DNA of 64,000 nucleotides from JANQRZ01 sp965215165 (GTDB lineage Bacteria > Bacteroidota > Rhodothermia > Rhodothermales > JANQRZ01), in assembly GCA_965215165.1 (NCBI GenBank), contig CBDCCX010000006.1, forward strand, positions 124,001 to 188,000. The letters run 5' to 3'. The translations under genes were made by a program, and so were the position numbers. The notes beneath the pieces are model-generated. The model saw only the letters and a program-made list of their open reading frames with translations. It did not search any database and was not told the origin of the DNA. The stretch's first letter is position 1. The number at the start of each line of letters is the position of its first letter. Shown here one piece after another: positions 11,241-18,582 of this stretch.

Positions 11241-11942
11241 TCACCAGCCCATCTGCCGCATCCGGGTCTGGATGGTCCCGGCGTAGCTGCCCATGCGCTG
11301 CGGGGTGCGCGAGCGCGGGGCGGGGATGCACGCTGCGAGGCGCGCCGCCTGCTCGCGCGAGAGGTTGGCCGCTGAGATCCCGTAGTGGTGCTGCGCGGCG
11401 GCCTCGATCCCGAACACGCCCGGCCCCCACTCGATCACGTTGAGGTAGACCTCCAGAATCCGCTCCTTCGGTAGGATCCACTCGGCGAGGTAGGTCAGCG
11501 GCACCTCCAGGCCCTTGCGGAGGTACGAGCGGTGCGTCGTCAGAAACAGGTTCTTGACGAGCTGCTGCGTGATCGTCGACGCGCCGCGCGGCGGGAGGCC
11601 GCGCCGGGCCGCCTCGGCGCGGGCCTTGTCCAGCTCGGTCCAGTCGATGCCGCCGTGCGTGTAGAACCGCGTGTCCTCAGCGGCGACGACGGCGTGGGCA
11701 GCCTGGTCCGAGATCGCCGAGCGTGGGACCGGCGTGTAGCGGAACGCGAAGTCCCCGTCCTCGAAGAGCGCCTCGATCTGCCGCTGGATCTGGACCGAGG
11801 TCACCGGCGGCGGGAGCACGAGCAGCGCCGCGAGCCAGAGCGTGCACAGGCCGTAGAAGATCCCCACCGCAAAAAGCGGCCAGAGCAGCAGCCTGCCGAT
11901 TTTGGATTTTGGAGATCGGATGTTGGATTCTTCAGCAGGCAT
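11241..11942 (-). CDS. mtgA: Monofunctional biosynthetic peptidoglycan transglycosylase
   Basis: 233 residues; polymerises lipid II into glycan strands at the outer face of the inner membrane. One N-terminal membrane helix (about residues 17-45) precedes the GT51 domain: the catalytic glutamate motif AAEDTRFYTHGGID, then GASTITQQLVKNLF and KERILEVYLNVIEWG, with no transpeptidase domain. This is the MtgA architecture and length. Its first 17 codons (MPAEESNIRSPKSKIGR) are encoded entirely by a heptad-repeat island, so the present start codon seems to have been supplied by the repeat; there is no later methionine before the membrane helix. Confidence 0.93.
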   Translation of the reverse strand: MPAEESNIRSPKSKIGRLLLWPLFAVGIFYGLCTLWLAALLVLPPPVTSVQIQRQIEALFEDGDFAFRYTPVPRSAISDQAAHAVVAAEDTRFYTHGGIDWTELDKARAEAARRGLPPRGASTITQQLVKNLFLTTHRSYLRKGLEVPLTYLAEWILPKERILEVYLNVIEWGPGVFGIEAAAQHHYGISAANLSREQAARLAACIPAPRSRTPQRMGSYAGTIQTRMRQMGW

Positions 11943-11975
11943 CGGATCCGAAATCGAAAATCTAAACTCCAGAAC
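11898..11975. repeat. Heptad-phased inverted repeat island 2 (overlaps mtgA start)
   Basis: Left arm units are GATTTTG, GATTTTG, GAGATCG, GATGTTG; right arm units are ATCGGAT, CCGAAAT, CGAAAAT, CTAAACT. The arms are nearly complementary and can form a long AT-rich hairpin in an otherwise GC-rich genome. The mtgA ATG at 11942 lies in the loop. Confidence 0.7.
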
Positions 11976-11979
11976 CGGC

Positions 11980-12453
11980 TCAGCGGCTGATTTCGAGGAT
12001 CTCGAAGGGGATCTTGCCCGCCGGCACCGTCACCTCGATCACGTCGCCGACCTCGTGCCCGAGCAGGCCCCGGCCGACCGGGCTGGCGATCGAGATCTTG
12101 CCCTTCGCCATGTCGGCCTCCTCGGCCGAGACCAGGGTGTAGGTCGCCTCCTTCTTCGTCTTCTTGTTCTTGACCCGGACGGTCGAGAGGATGAACACCT
12201 TCGAGTCGTCGATCTGCGTCTCGTCCACGAGCCGGGCGTTCGCGATCGTCGTCTCGAGCCGGGCGATGCGGGCTTCGAGGTGGCCCTGCGCTTCCTTGGC
12301 GGCGTCGTACTCGGCGTTCTCCGAGAGGTCACCCTGCGCGCGCGCCTCGGCGATCTCCTGGGCGATGTCTTGGCGGCCCTTCGTTTTGGCCGTCCGCAGC
12401 TCGTCCTTCAGGCCGCCGAGCGCCTCCTGGGTGAGGTAAACAGGCTTGTCCAT
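11980..12453 (-). CDS. greA: Transcription elongation factor GreA
   Basis: 157-residue factor that rescues backtracked RNA polymerase by stimulating transcript cleavage. The N-terminal coiled coil carries the tip motif GDLSENAEYDAAKE with the acidic pair that reaches the polymerase active site; the C-terminal FKBP-like domain ends in SPVGRGLLGHEVGDVIEV. The ATG at 12453 (MDKPVYLTQEALGGLK) was chosen over one four codons upstream because it matches the family start. Its leader contains an intrinsic terminator 22 bp before the start, so expression seems to depend on read-through or antitermination. Confidence 0.96.
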   Translation of the reverse strand: MDKPVYLTQEALGGLKDELRTAKTKGRQDIAQEIAEARAQGDLSENAEYDAAKEAQGHLEARIARLETTIANARLVDETQIDDSKVFILSTVRVKNKKTKKEATYTLVSAEEADMAKGKISIASPVGRGLLGHEVGDVIEVTVPAGKIPFEILEISR

Positions 12454-12475
12454 AGCGGGTAGCATCGTCTCTCAG

Positions 12476-12513
12476 AAAAAAAGAACGCCGCATCCCGGTC
12501 GGGGGACGTGGCG
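12476..12513 (-). terminator. Intrinsic terminator in the greA leader
   Basis: On the minus strand CGCC-A-CGTCCC pairs with GGGATG-C-GGCG across a six-base loop (one mismatch, one G-T pair) and is followed by TTC and seven T residues. It lies between the NlpC/P60 gene and greA, 22 bp before the greA start and directly downstream of the inferred greA promoter. An alternative pairing of GCCGCATC (12535-12542) with GATGCGGC (12486-12493) would compete with the terminator stem in longer transcripts. Confidence 0.75.
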
Positions 12514-12524
12514 AAAGGCTGGCC

Positions 12525-12556
12525 CGAATATACCGATGCGGCACCGGTGCGCCCAA
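12525..12556 (-). promoter_or_regulatory. Candidate greA promoter
   Basis: On the minus strand TTG (12556-12554) is followed after 21 bp by TATATTCG (12532-12525), close to the Bacteroidota TTG / TAnnTTTG pair. Transcription would start near 12520, seven bases before the terminator hairpin. Confidence 0.45.
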
Positions 12557-12643
12557 GTGAGGAAGAGCGGAAGACCCATCCAGGACGCATCCCCGTAGGA
12601 GCGCAAGGCATTACGCCCGCGTCGGGACGGGCACCGCGTCCGC

Positions 12644-13249
12644 TCACCAGCCGGAGCGCGTCGGACCGGACCGAGACGGCGTGGGCGTCGGCACCGGTGG
12701 AATCTCGGCGACGACGGGCGGGCGAACCGGAATGCCCATGCCCACGTCGAGGAAGCGGCGGGCCGTCCAGTAGGTCCGCCGGAAGTGGCTCCGGCCGAAG
12801 TCATCTACGAGGACGCGGTTCTGGGAGGACGACGCGTGGAGCAGCCGGTCGCCGTCGAGGTAGATGCCGACGTGGCGCTGGTCGGGGCCGGTTCGGAAGA
12901 AGACCACGTCGCCCGAGCGGAGGTCGCGGCGCTCGATCTCGCGGCCCTCCTGGACTTGCGTCCGGGTGGAGCGCGTCAGCCCCAACCCGTAGGCCTCGGC
13001 GTAGACGGCGCGGACGAGCGCCGAGCAGTCGACCCCGCGCTGCGTGGTGCCGCCGAAGCGGTAGGGCGTGCCGAGCCAGTCCTCGGCGGCCGCCATCAGC
13101 CGCGCTTCGACCTCGATCTCGGACTGGGGCGGGAGGCGGCGGGCCTGCTCGGTGGCGGGACTCGTGCCCTGGAAGGGGACGCTCGTGCCGCACCCGCCCA
13201 GGAGCACGGCGAGGCCAGCGGCGGCGAAGCGGAAGCGGAGGGCGAGCAT
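12644..13249 (-). CDS. NlpC/P60 family peptidoglycan endopeptidase, lipoprotein
   Basis: 201 residues; predicted to cleave peptide stems of peptidoglycan in the periplasm. The chosen ATG gives a lipoprotein signal ending VLLGGC (lipidated Cys20); a longer upstream frame would hide it. The C40 peptidase domain follows at about 50-170: catalytic Cys75 in GVDCSALV, then His126 in RHVGIYL and a third polar residue His138 in LLHAS. The remainder is a short Thr/Pro/Arg-rich tail. A good TTG/TAccTTTT promoter lies 23 bp upstream. Confidence 0.92.
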   Translation of the reverse strand: MLALRFRFAAAGLAVLLGGCGTSVPFQGTSPATEQARRLPPQSEIEVEARLMAAAEDWLGTPYRFGGTTQRGVDCSALVRAVYAEAYGLGLTRSTRTQVQEGREIERRDLRSGDVVFFRTGPDQRHVGIYLDGDRLLHASSSQNRVLVDDFGRSHFRRTYWTARRFLDVGMGIPVRPPVVAEIPPVPTPTPSRSGPTRSGW

Positions 13250-13272
13250 GGCGGGCGGGGGAGGCGGAGCGG

Positions 13273-13303
13273 AAAAGGTACGGCGCGAGGTCGAAACGGC
13301 CAA
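13273..13303 (-). promoter_or_regulatory. Candidate promoter of the NlpC/P60 gene
   Basis: On the minus strand TTG (13303-13301), exactly 20 bp spacer, then TACCTTTT (13280-13273), ending 23 bp before the ATG. This is one of the best matches in the window to the Bacteroidota -33/-7 promoter. Confidence 0.5.
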
Positions 13304-13392
13304 AGCCGGCACGGCCAAAGCCGGAGGGAACCCCGACCGGGCGCGCGGAGTGACGCCCGCAACCTTCGATCCACTGACCTAGAGGTCCCGCT

Positions 13393-13914
13393 ATGCCCTA
13401 CCCCGAGCCGCTCGTCCAGCCCATGCGCGCCGAACTCACCACCCTCGGCGTCGACGAACTCGCCGACGCCGAGGCCGTCGACCGCGCGATGGCTGCCGCC
13501 GAGGACCAGGCCGTCCTCGTGGTCGTCAACTCCGTCTGCGGCTGCGCGGCGGCGAACGCCCGCCCCGCCGTCGCCTTCGCCAAGCAGGCCGAGGTGCCAC
13601 AGCCGGACCGCTACGTGACGGTCTTCGCCGGCCAAGACCTCGAGGCCACGGCGCGGATGCGCGAGCACCTCCAGGGCATCCCACCCTCGTCGCCGTTCAT
13701 GGCGCTGCTCAAGGACGGCGACCCGGTCTTCGTGCTGGAGCGCCGCCACATCGAGGGCCGCTCGGCGAGCGCCATCGCCACCGACTTGGTGGACGCTTTC
13801 AGGACCTACTGCGGCACCGACGCCACTGCCAACGGCGAGGCTGAGCGCCCCGACCTCGCCGCCGCGCCCGACGCCCGCGGCGAGCTGCCTGACACCTTCC
13901 GCTCGATCCTCTGA
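13393..13914 (+). CDS. BrxA/BrxB family bacilliredoxin
   Basis: 173-residue thioredoxin-like protein of the YphP/YqiW family, which removes bacillithiol from bacillithiolated proteins. The signature NSVCGCAAANARP with the active-site CGC (Cys49, Cys51) and the later SPFMALLKDG and RRHIEGR segments are conserved. The C-terminal 30 residues (after YCGTD) extend beyond the usual 145-residue length. Its presence suggests the organism makes bacillithiol. It lies 144 bp from the divergent NlpC/P60 gene. Confidence 0.9.
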   Translation: MPYPEPLVQPMRAELTTLGVDELADAEAVDRAMAAAEDQAVLVVVNSVCGCAAANARPAVAFAKQAEVPQPDRYVTVFAGQDLEATARMREHLQGIPPSSPFMALLKDGDPVFVLERRHIEGRSASAIATDLVDAFRTYCGTDATANGEAERPDLAAAPDARGELPDTFRSIL

Positions 13915-13923
13915 GGCACCGGC

Positions 13924-14480
13924 ATGGCTACACCCGCTGCGTCCCACCGTCCGGTCTCCCGCACCGCTCCGGCGCTGACGCCCTACGAGCGCTACCGCTA
14001 CACCTTCCCAGAGGGGGTGAAGGGCGACCGACGGTCAGGCCCTCATCGATAGGTCGGTCACCAAGCTCCACGAGCAAATCCAGGCTTTTCTCCTCTTCTT
14101 GCTCCGTGGGTACGTCCGGACGAAAGGACTCGGTGAAGTCCTTGGCTCGAAGACCACCATGCGGGTGGACGACGAGAACGGGTATGAGCCGGACGTCTTT
14201 TTCCTCCGCTAGGACCGCCTCGACATCTTTGGTGAGCAAGACGTTCGGGGACCGGTCGACGTAGCCGTCGAGATCGTTTCGCCGTCGTCGGGCAGACGGG
14301 ACCGGGTGACGAAGGTCGAGGGCTACGAGCGGGCAGGGGTACACGAATACTGGCTGGTCGACCCCGAGCGCCGGGAGGCCGTCTTCTACCGGCTTCCGGC
14401 TCGACCCGCAGATGCTCTTTCAGGACCCGCTCCCGAGCGAGTTCGACGTGCTCCAGCGCCTGCTGAACGAAAGCGCCTAG
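13924..14480 (+). pseudogene. Decayed Uma2-family (PD-(D/E)XK) gene
   Basis: Three reading frames together spell a Uma2-type protein. The first frame begins at the ATG at 13924 (YERYRYTFPEGVK). A second frame from about 14020 reads ALIDRSVTKLHEQIQAFLL and KTTMRVDDENGYEPDVFFLR, ending at an in-frame TAG (14210). It resumes as VDVAVEIVSPSS, RDRVTKVEGYERAGVHEYW and LVDPERREAVFYRL, and after a further frame change ends LFQDPLPSEFDVLQRLL and TAG at 14478. At least two frameshifts and one stop make it non-functional. Uma2 proteins are abundant, nuclease-fold proteins of uncertain role. Confidence 0.8.
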
Positions 14481-14482
14481 CT

Positions 14483-15043
14483 GTGGACATCACCGAAATG
14501 CTCCAGGTCTCCACGCGCGACGCCTGGCGCACGTGGCTGGTGGCCCACCACGAGGGCGCACCGGACATCTGGCTCGTCTCGCACAGGAAGCACACGGGAC
14601 GGCCGAGCGTGCCGTACAACGACGCCGTCGAGGAGGCGCTGTGCTTCGGGTGGATCGACAGCATCCGCAAGGGGCTGGACGAGGACCGCTACGCACAGCG
14701 GTTCACGCCCTGGCGACCGGGCAGCGGGTATTCCCAGACGAACAAGGAGCGACTCGCCCGCCTCCTCGCGCAAGGCAAGGTGCTCCCCTCGGTCCGTGAC
14801 GCCCTCAGCGACGTGCGCCCCGAGAACTTCGAGCTCCCCGGCGATATCGTGAAGGCGCTCCGGGACGACGGCGAGGCCTGGGCCTTCTTTCAGACGACCT
14901 CGCCGTCGTACCAGCGCATCCGAGCAGCGTACGTCGATACAGCCCGAGAGCGACCCGAGGAGTTTGCCAAGCGTTTGCGTCACCTCGTCGAGAAGTCGGC
15001 GCAGGGCAAGCCGTTTGGCTACGGGATCGAGAGCTACTTCTAG
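14483..15043 (+). CDS. YdeI/OmpD-associated family protein
   Basis: 186 residues. The GTG start gives MDITEMLQVSTRDAWRTWL, matching the usual beginning of this family; the frame continues upstream only because it runs into the Uma2 pseudogene. Conserved segments are VPYNDAVEEALCFGWIDS and the C-terminal helical stretch RPEEFAKRLRHLVEKSAQGKPFGYGIESYF. The family has been linked to bacteriocin or stress protection in some bacteria, but the biochemical role is unknown. The gene starts two bases after the pseudogene stop. Confidence 0.85.
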   Translation: MDITEMLQVSTRDAWRTWLVAHHEGAPDIWLVSHRKHTGRPSVPYNDAVEEALCFGWIDSIRKGLDEDRYAQRFTPWRPGSGYSQTNKERLARLLAQGKVLPSVRDALSDVRPENFELPGDIVKALRDDGEAWAFFQTTSPSYQRIRAAYVDTARERPEEFAKRLRHLVEKSAQGKPFGYGIESYF

Positions 15044-15115
15044 CCACGCTCCCGATGAGTGTATGCTCCACAAGGGCAGCGCGTTGTGCATGAGCTGAAA
15101 CGGCACCAGACGATT

Positions 15116-15123
15116 TACCTTTG
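15116..15123 (+). promoter_or_regulatory. Candidate -7 box before the secreted protein gene
   Basis: TACCTTTG is a perfect match to TAnnTTTG, 72 bp before the ATG at 15196. The nearest TTG upstream is 29 bp away, too far for a standard -33 element. Confidence 0.4.
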
Positions 15124-15195
15124 GCACTGTGGGTAGCCGGTGTCATTCAGGCCCGATCTCGCTCATCCAGCCTCCTCCCGCGTCGGAGGATCTCC

Positions 15196-15825
15196 ATGAC
15201 TCGTCTCAGCGGTCTCATCGCGCTCGCGGTGCTGTGGGCGCTGCCGTCCTTCGCTCAGTCCCCTTTTCCTGAGCCCACCGTTTGGGTCTCGGCCAGCTCT
15301 GGCCTCTTCTCCTGGGCTCCTCCCGCGCTAGGGGACCGCGACAACGTCGTGCACAACGTCAGCGTAGGCGCTGCGTCGGGCCGGTGGATGGCGCAAGGCG
15401 GGCTCCAGATCAGCGGCTCAGCTAGCCCGTTCTCCAAGCGCGCGCTTCTCTTCGACGATCTCTTCAGCGGAGAGAGAGGAGACGAGGTGGACGGTGCCCC
15501 CGTGAGCTACCGGTCGCTCTACGCGGTCGGCGGGCCCCGCGCTGCGAGCCGGTGGTTCACGGCCAGCGTCGCCGCCGGACCAGCAGCGACGTGGGGTACG
15601 CGGCAGCGAAACGCGTCTACATGCGAAGGAGTGTGCTCGCTCATCTTGATCCTGGAGAACGAGCGCTACCTCAACCTCGGCCTCGCCAGCAGCGTGCAAG
15701 GATTCGTGCGGCTCGACGGGCGGCTGTGGGTCGGCGGCGAGACAATGCTGGTGGCGAACCCGTCGAGCACGCACCTCGCCACGCGCCTCGCCCTGCGCGT
15801 GGACCTGCTGCGGCCGGGCCGGTAG
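15196..15825 (+). CDS. Secreted or outer-membrane hypothetical protein
   Basis: 209 residues, no recognised family. A classical signal peptide (LIALAVLWALPSFAQS, cleavage after Ala near residue 19) precedes a body of short alternating stretches (WVSASSGLFSWAPPA, SVGAASGRWMAQGGLQIS, GLASSVQGFVRLDGRLWVGGETMLV, RLALRVDLLRPGR) that look like antiparallel strands of a small outer-membrane barrel. Two cysteines (CEGVC) may form a loop disulfide. The ATG was chosen because GGAGGA stands six bases upstream, a clear Shine-Dalgarno, and it gives the signal peptide. Confidence 0.7.
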   Translation: MTRLSGLIALAVLWALPSFAQSPFPEPTVWVSASSGLFSWAPPALGDRDNVVHNVSVGAASGRWMAQGGLQISGSASPFSKRALLFDDLFSGERGDEVDGAPVSYRSLYAVGGPRAASRWFTASVAAGPAATWGTRQRNASTCEGVCSLILILENERYLNLGLASSVQGFVRLDGRLWVGGETMLVANPSSTHLATRLALRVDLLRPGR

Positions 15826-15831
15826 CGCGCC

Positions 15832-15839
15832 TATCTTCG
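15832..15839 (+). promoter_or_regulatory. Candidate -7 box of rsmA (leaderless)
   Basis: TATCTTCG, one mismatch from TAnnTTTG, ends four bases before the rsmA ATG, so the transcript would begin at or within a few bases of the start codon. CTG stands 21 bp upstream. Confidence 0.4.
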
Positions 15840-15843
15840 GGCC

Positions 15844-16647
15844 ATGTCCATCCTCCCGAAGAAGCGCCTCGGCCAGCACTTTCTGCGCGACCCCAACACG
15901 ATCCGCAAGATCGCTGCGGCCCTCGAGGCTCCGGCCGATGCGCCGGTCGTCGAGATCGGGCCGGGGACCGGCGCGCTGACCGAGGAGCTGCTGCGGCTCT
16001 ATCCCGACCTGACGGCCATCGAGCTGGACGAGCGGGCCGTCGCGCATCTCCGCGAGACGGTGCCCGGCCTCGACGTACGGCAGCAGGACGTGCTGGAGAC
16101 GGACTGGCCCGCGCTCGCCGAGGAGAAAGAACAGAAGCTCTGGGTGATCGGGAATCTGCCGTACTACATCACCTCGCCGATTCTCTTCTCCCTCCTCGAC
16201 GCCCGTCAGCATCTGCGGCGGGCGGTCGTGATGATGCAGAAGGAGGTCGCCGAGCGGTTGGTGGCGGTGCCGCGCACGAAGGCGTACGGCATCCTGAGCG
16301 TCCAGGTGCAGCTCCTCGCCCGGCCGATGCTGCTCTTCGAGGTGAGCCGCCACGTCTTCCACCCCAAGCCCGACGTGACGAGCGCCGTCGTCGCGCTCGA
16401 CTTCCACCATGGATCAGGTCCGGGGCAGGCGGGGCCGCCGCTCGGCATCGACGGAGCGCTCTTGCGGCGGACGGTGCGGACGGCCTTCGGGCAGCGCCGC
16501 AAGACGCTCCGAAACAGCCTCAAGCCGATCACGTCGGAGACCGGGTGCGCCGTGCCGGAGGACCTGGCCGGGCTGCGGCCCGAGGCGCTGGAGCCGGCCG
16601 CCTTTGTCGGCCTCGCGCGGTCGATCTTCGGCGAGACGACGGGGTAG
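15844..16647 (+). CDS. rsmA: 16S rRNA (adenine1518/1519-N6)-dimethyltransferase
   Basis: 267-residue KsgA/RsmA enzyme that dimethylates two adenines in the 3' hairpin of 16S rRNA late in 30S assembly. The N-terminus KKRLGQHFL, the SAM-binding motif VVEIGPGTGALTEELL, the catalytic GNLPYYITSPIL and the C-terminal LFEVSRHVFHPKPDVTSAVV are all canonical. It is probably transcribed from its own leaderless-type promoter rather than from the preceding gene, 18 bp away. Confidence 0.97.
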   Translation: MSILPKKRLGQHFLRDPNTIRKIAAALEAPADAPVVEIGPGTGALTEELLRLYPDLTAIELDERAVAHLRETVPGLDVRQQDVLETDWPALAEEKEQKLWVIGNLPYYITSPILFSLLDARQHLRRAVVMMQKEVAERLVAVPRTKAYGILSVQVQLLARPMLLFEVSRHVFHPKPDVTSAVVALDFHHGSGPGQAGPPLGIDGALLRRTVRTAFGQRRKTLRNSLKPITSETGCAVPEDLAGLRPEALEPAAFVGLARSIFGETTG

Positions 16648-16656
16648 CGGGAGGGC

Positions 16657-16664
16657 TATCTTCC
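16657..16664 (+). promoter_or_regulatory. Candidate -7 box of mgtE
   Basis: TATCTTCC, the recurrent local form of TAnnTTTG, lies 52 bp before the GTG start of mgtE and just after rsmA. Confidence 0.35.
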
Positions 16665-16716
16665 GGCGCTCCTTTTCCTAGCCGGCCGTGACGCCGCGCC
16701 CGTATCCGAGGTTTTC

Positions 16717-18117
16717 GTGGCCGAGTCCATTTCCCCTGAGCTAGAACGCCCCGCGCGCATCGAGGTCGACGAGACGTTCGTGGACGACGTGGGCGTGCTG
16801 CTGCGCGACGGGCAGCGCGGGATGGTCCTCAACCTCGTCGCCGACCTCCACCCGGCGGACCTGGCGCAGCTCCTGTTCCACCTCGCGCCCGACGCGGCCG
16901 AGTCGCTCTTCGGCTGGCTCCCGGAGGACAAGGCCGGGGCCGTGCTGCCCGAGCTCGAGAGCGCCCGCCGCTCCGACCTGATCGACGAGCTGCCGACGGC
17001 CGACATCGTCTCGCTCCTCGACGAGATCGACACCGACGACGCGGCCGACGTGCTGGCCGACCTGCCCGACAGCGTCGCCGAGCAGGTGCTGCCCCGGCTC
17101 GAGGACTCCGCCGAGATCGAGGCGCTGCTGCACTTCGGCGACGAGACCGCCGGCGGCCTGATGGAAACCGACTACGTCTCGGTCCTGGTCACGGCGACGG
17201 TCGCCGAGGCCACCGAGGAGCTGCGCCGCTGCGCCGCCGAGGTGGACCCGGTCTACGTGGTCTACGTCCGCGACGCCGACGACCGGCTCGTCGGTCTGGT
17301 CGATCTCAAGACCTTGGTGCTGGCGCGGGGCGAGGCGCTGGTCGCGGACATCATGGAGACCGAGATCGTCACCGTCGAGCCGGAGCTGGACCAGGAGGAG
17401 GTGGCGCGCATCATGGAGCGCTACGACCTGGTGGCGCTGCCCGTGGTCAGCAGCAGCGGCTGGCTGCTCGGACGCATCACCATCGACGACATCGTGGACG
17501 TGATCCGCGACGAGGCCGAGGAGGACTTGCAGCGCGCGAGCGGGATCGCCGGCGACGAGGAGCTGTCGGCGTCCGTCTTCGCCGTCTCACGGGGCCGGCT
17601 CGTCTGGCTGATGATCGGCCTCGTCGGGGCGTTCTGCTCGGGTCTCGTGATCCGCGCGTTCGAGGGCGCGCTCGAGGCCGCCGCAGTCCTCGCCATGTTC
17701 ATCCCGATCGTGATGGCGATGGCGGGCAACGCCGGCATCCAAAGCTCGGCGATCGCCGTGCAGGGGCTGGCCTCGGGCGACCTGTGGAGCTCCGACGTGG
17801 TCAAGCGGATCGGCAAGGAGCTGGTCGTCGCGCTCATCAACGGGCTCGCGCTCGCGCTCGCGCTCGCGGGGATCGTGATCGTGATGGGGTCGCTCGGCGT
17901 GCTCGGGGACGCGCGCCTGCTCCACCTCGCGCTGACGTCCGCCCTCTCCCTGCTGATCGTGATCGTGATCGCCACGGTTTTGGGCGCGACGATCCCGCTG
18001 CTCCTGGACCGCGTCGGGATCGACCCGGCCCTCGCCACCGGCCCGTTCATCACGACCTCAAACGACATCATTGGGCTAGCCATCTTCTTCGGCGTCGCCT
18101 CGCTGCTGTACTTGTAA
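16717..18117 (+). CDS. mgtE: Magnesium transporter MgtE
   Basis: 466-residue homodimeric Mg2+ channel. The cytoplasmic N domain (residues 15-140, acidic helical repeats such as HPADLAQLLFHL and LDEIDTDDAADVLADLP) is followed by a CBS pair (about 145-265) and five membrane helices from about residue 290, including the pore helix segment MAGNAGIQSSAIAVQGLA and the final GPFITTSNDIIGLAIFFGVASLLYL. The acidic N and CBS domains sense cytoplasmic Mg2+ and close the pore. The GTG start is supported by the domain boundary and the upstream -7 box. Confidence 0.96.
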   Translation: MAESISPELERPARIEVDETFVDDVGVLLRDGQRGMVLNLVADLHPADLAQLLFHLAPDAAESLFGWLPEDKAGAVLPELESARRSDLIDELPTADIVSLLDEIDTDDAADVLADLPDSVAEQVLPRLEDSAEIEALLHFGDETAGGLMETDYVSVLVTATVAEATEELRRCAAEVDPVYVVYVRDADDRLVGLVDLKTLVLARGEALVADIMETEIVTVEPELDQEEVARIMERYDLVALPVVSSSGWLLGRITIDDIVDVIRDEAEEDLQRASGIAGDEELSASVFAVSRGRLVWLMIGLVGAFCSGLVIRAFEGALEAAAVLAMFIPIVMAMAGNAGIQSSAIAVQGLASGDLWSSDVVKRIGKELVVALINGLALALALAGIVIVMGSLGVLGDARLLHLALTSALSLLIVIVIATVLGATIPLLLDRVGIDPALATGPFITTSNDIIGLAIFFGVASLLYL

Positions 18118-18127
18118 AACTCTACTT

Positions 18128-18170
18128 GTAGGGGCACAGCGGCGGGAGGGCACACTGGCGGTGTGCCTAC
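18128..18170. repeat. Palindromic repeat between mgtE and DUF1499 gene
   Basis: GTAGGGGCACA (18128-18138) faces TGTGCCTAC (18162-18170), with an inner perfect hairpin GGCACAC-TGGCG-GTGTGCC. It resembles a degenerate copy of the GC-rich palindrome family seen elsewhere and supplies the stop codon (CTA read as TAG) of the minus-strand gene. Confidence 0.5.
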
Positions 18171-18517
18171 GCAATCGTCTCGAAGAGTGCCCGGACGCGG
18201 CGGCGGTTGGTGCCAAGGTCGCTGCGGCCGACGCGGCTGGCGCTGCGGACGTGGAGCACGGCCCCGCCGCCGTGCCGCTCGGCGCGCAGGTGCAGGTCGT
18301 CGGTGAACACGAGCACCTCGAAGGTGGCGTGGAGGCCGAGGCCGTCGGCGTCGCGCTCGATCTCGGTGGCGCGGCCCGTCGTCCGGTTGCTCAGGGTGCG
18401 GACAGCGGCGAGGGCATCGGCGAAGAGCACGGCGGCGGGGCGGGTGAAGGCGCGGCTCTCGCGGTGGCAGTTCGTCGTGCGCGGGCAGGGCGGAAGGGGA
18501 TTCTCGGGGAGGGGCAT
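18167..18517 (-). CDS. DUF1499 family protein
   Basis: 116 residues. The start MPLPENPLPPCPRTTNCHRES and the end VLHVRSASRVGRSDLGTNRRRVRAL match the DUF1499 family, whose proteins are small, often periplasmic or membrane-associated and of unknown function. The middle reads LHATFEVLVFTDDLHLRAE, equivalent to the family strand region. No signal peptide is present with this start. The ATG is five bases downstream of the T-run of an intrinsic terminator, which leaves no room for a separate promoter, so expression must come by read-through from the ccm operon. Confidence 0.85.
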   Translation of the reverse strand: MPLPENPLPPCPRTTNCHRESRAFTRPAAVLFADALAAVRTLSNRTTGRATEIERDADGLGLHATFEVLVFTDDLHLRAERHGGGAVLHVRSASRVGRSDLGTNRRRVRALFETIA

Positions 18518-18521
18518 AAGC

Positions 18522-18554
18522 AAAAAAAGCGCAGCCCCGACAGAGACTGCGCCT
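18522..18554 (-). terminator. Intrinsic terminator after ccmE
   Basis: On the minus strand GCGCAG, a 12-base loop and CTGCGC are followed by seven T residues. It ends the ccm operon 29 bp after the ccmE stop and directly abuts the start of the DUF1499 gene. Confidence 0.75.
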
Positions 18555-18582
18555 CGAGAGACTCGGAAGAAGAGCGGAAGCG

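Noticed and set aside
13928..14344. Minus-strand frame of 138 codons opposite the Uma2 remnant
   Set aside because: The plus strand carries recognisable Uma2 sequence; the minus frame has no motif.
14306..14482. YdeI-family protein starting at 14306
   Set aside because: This stretch encodes the tail of the Uma2 remnant in the same frame; the family start matches the GTG at 14483.
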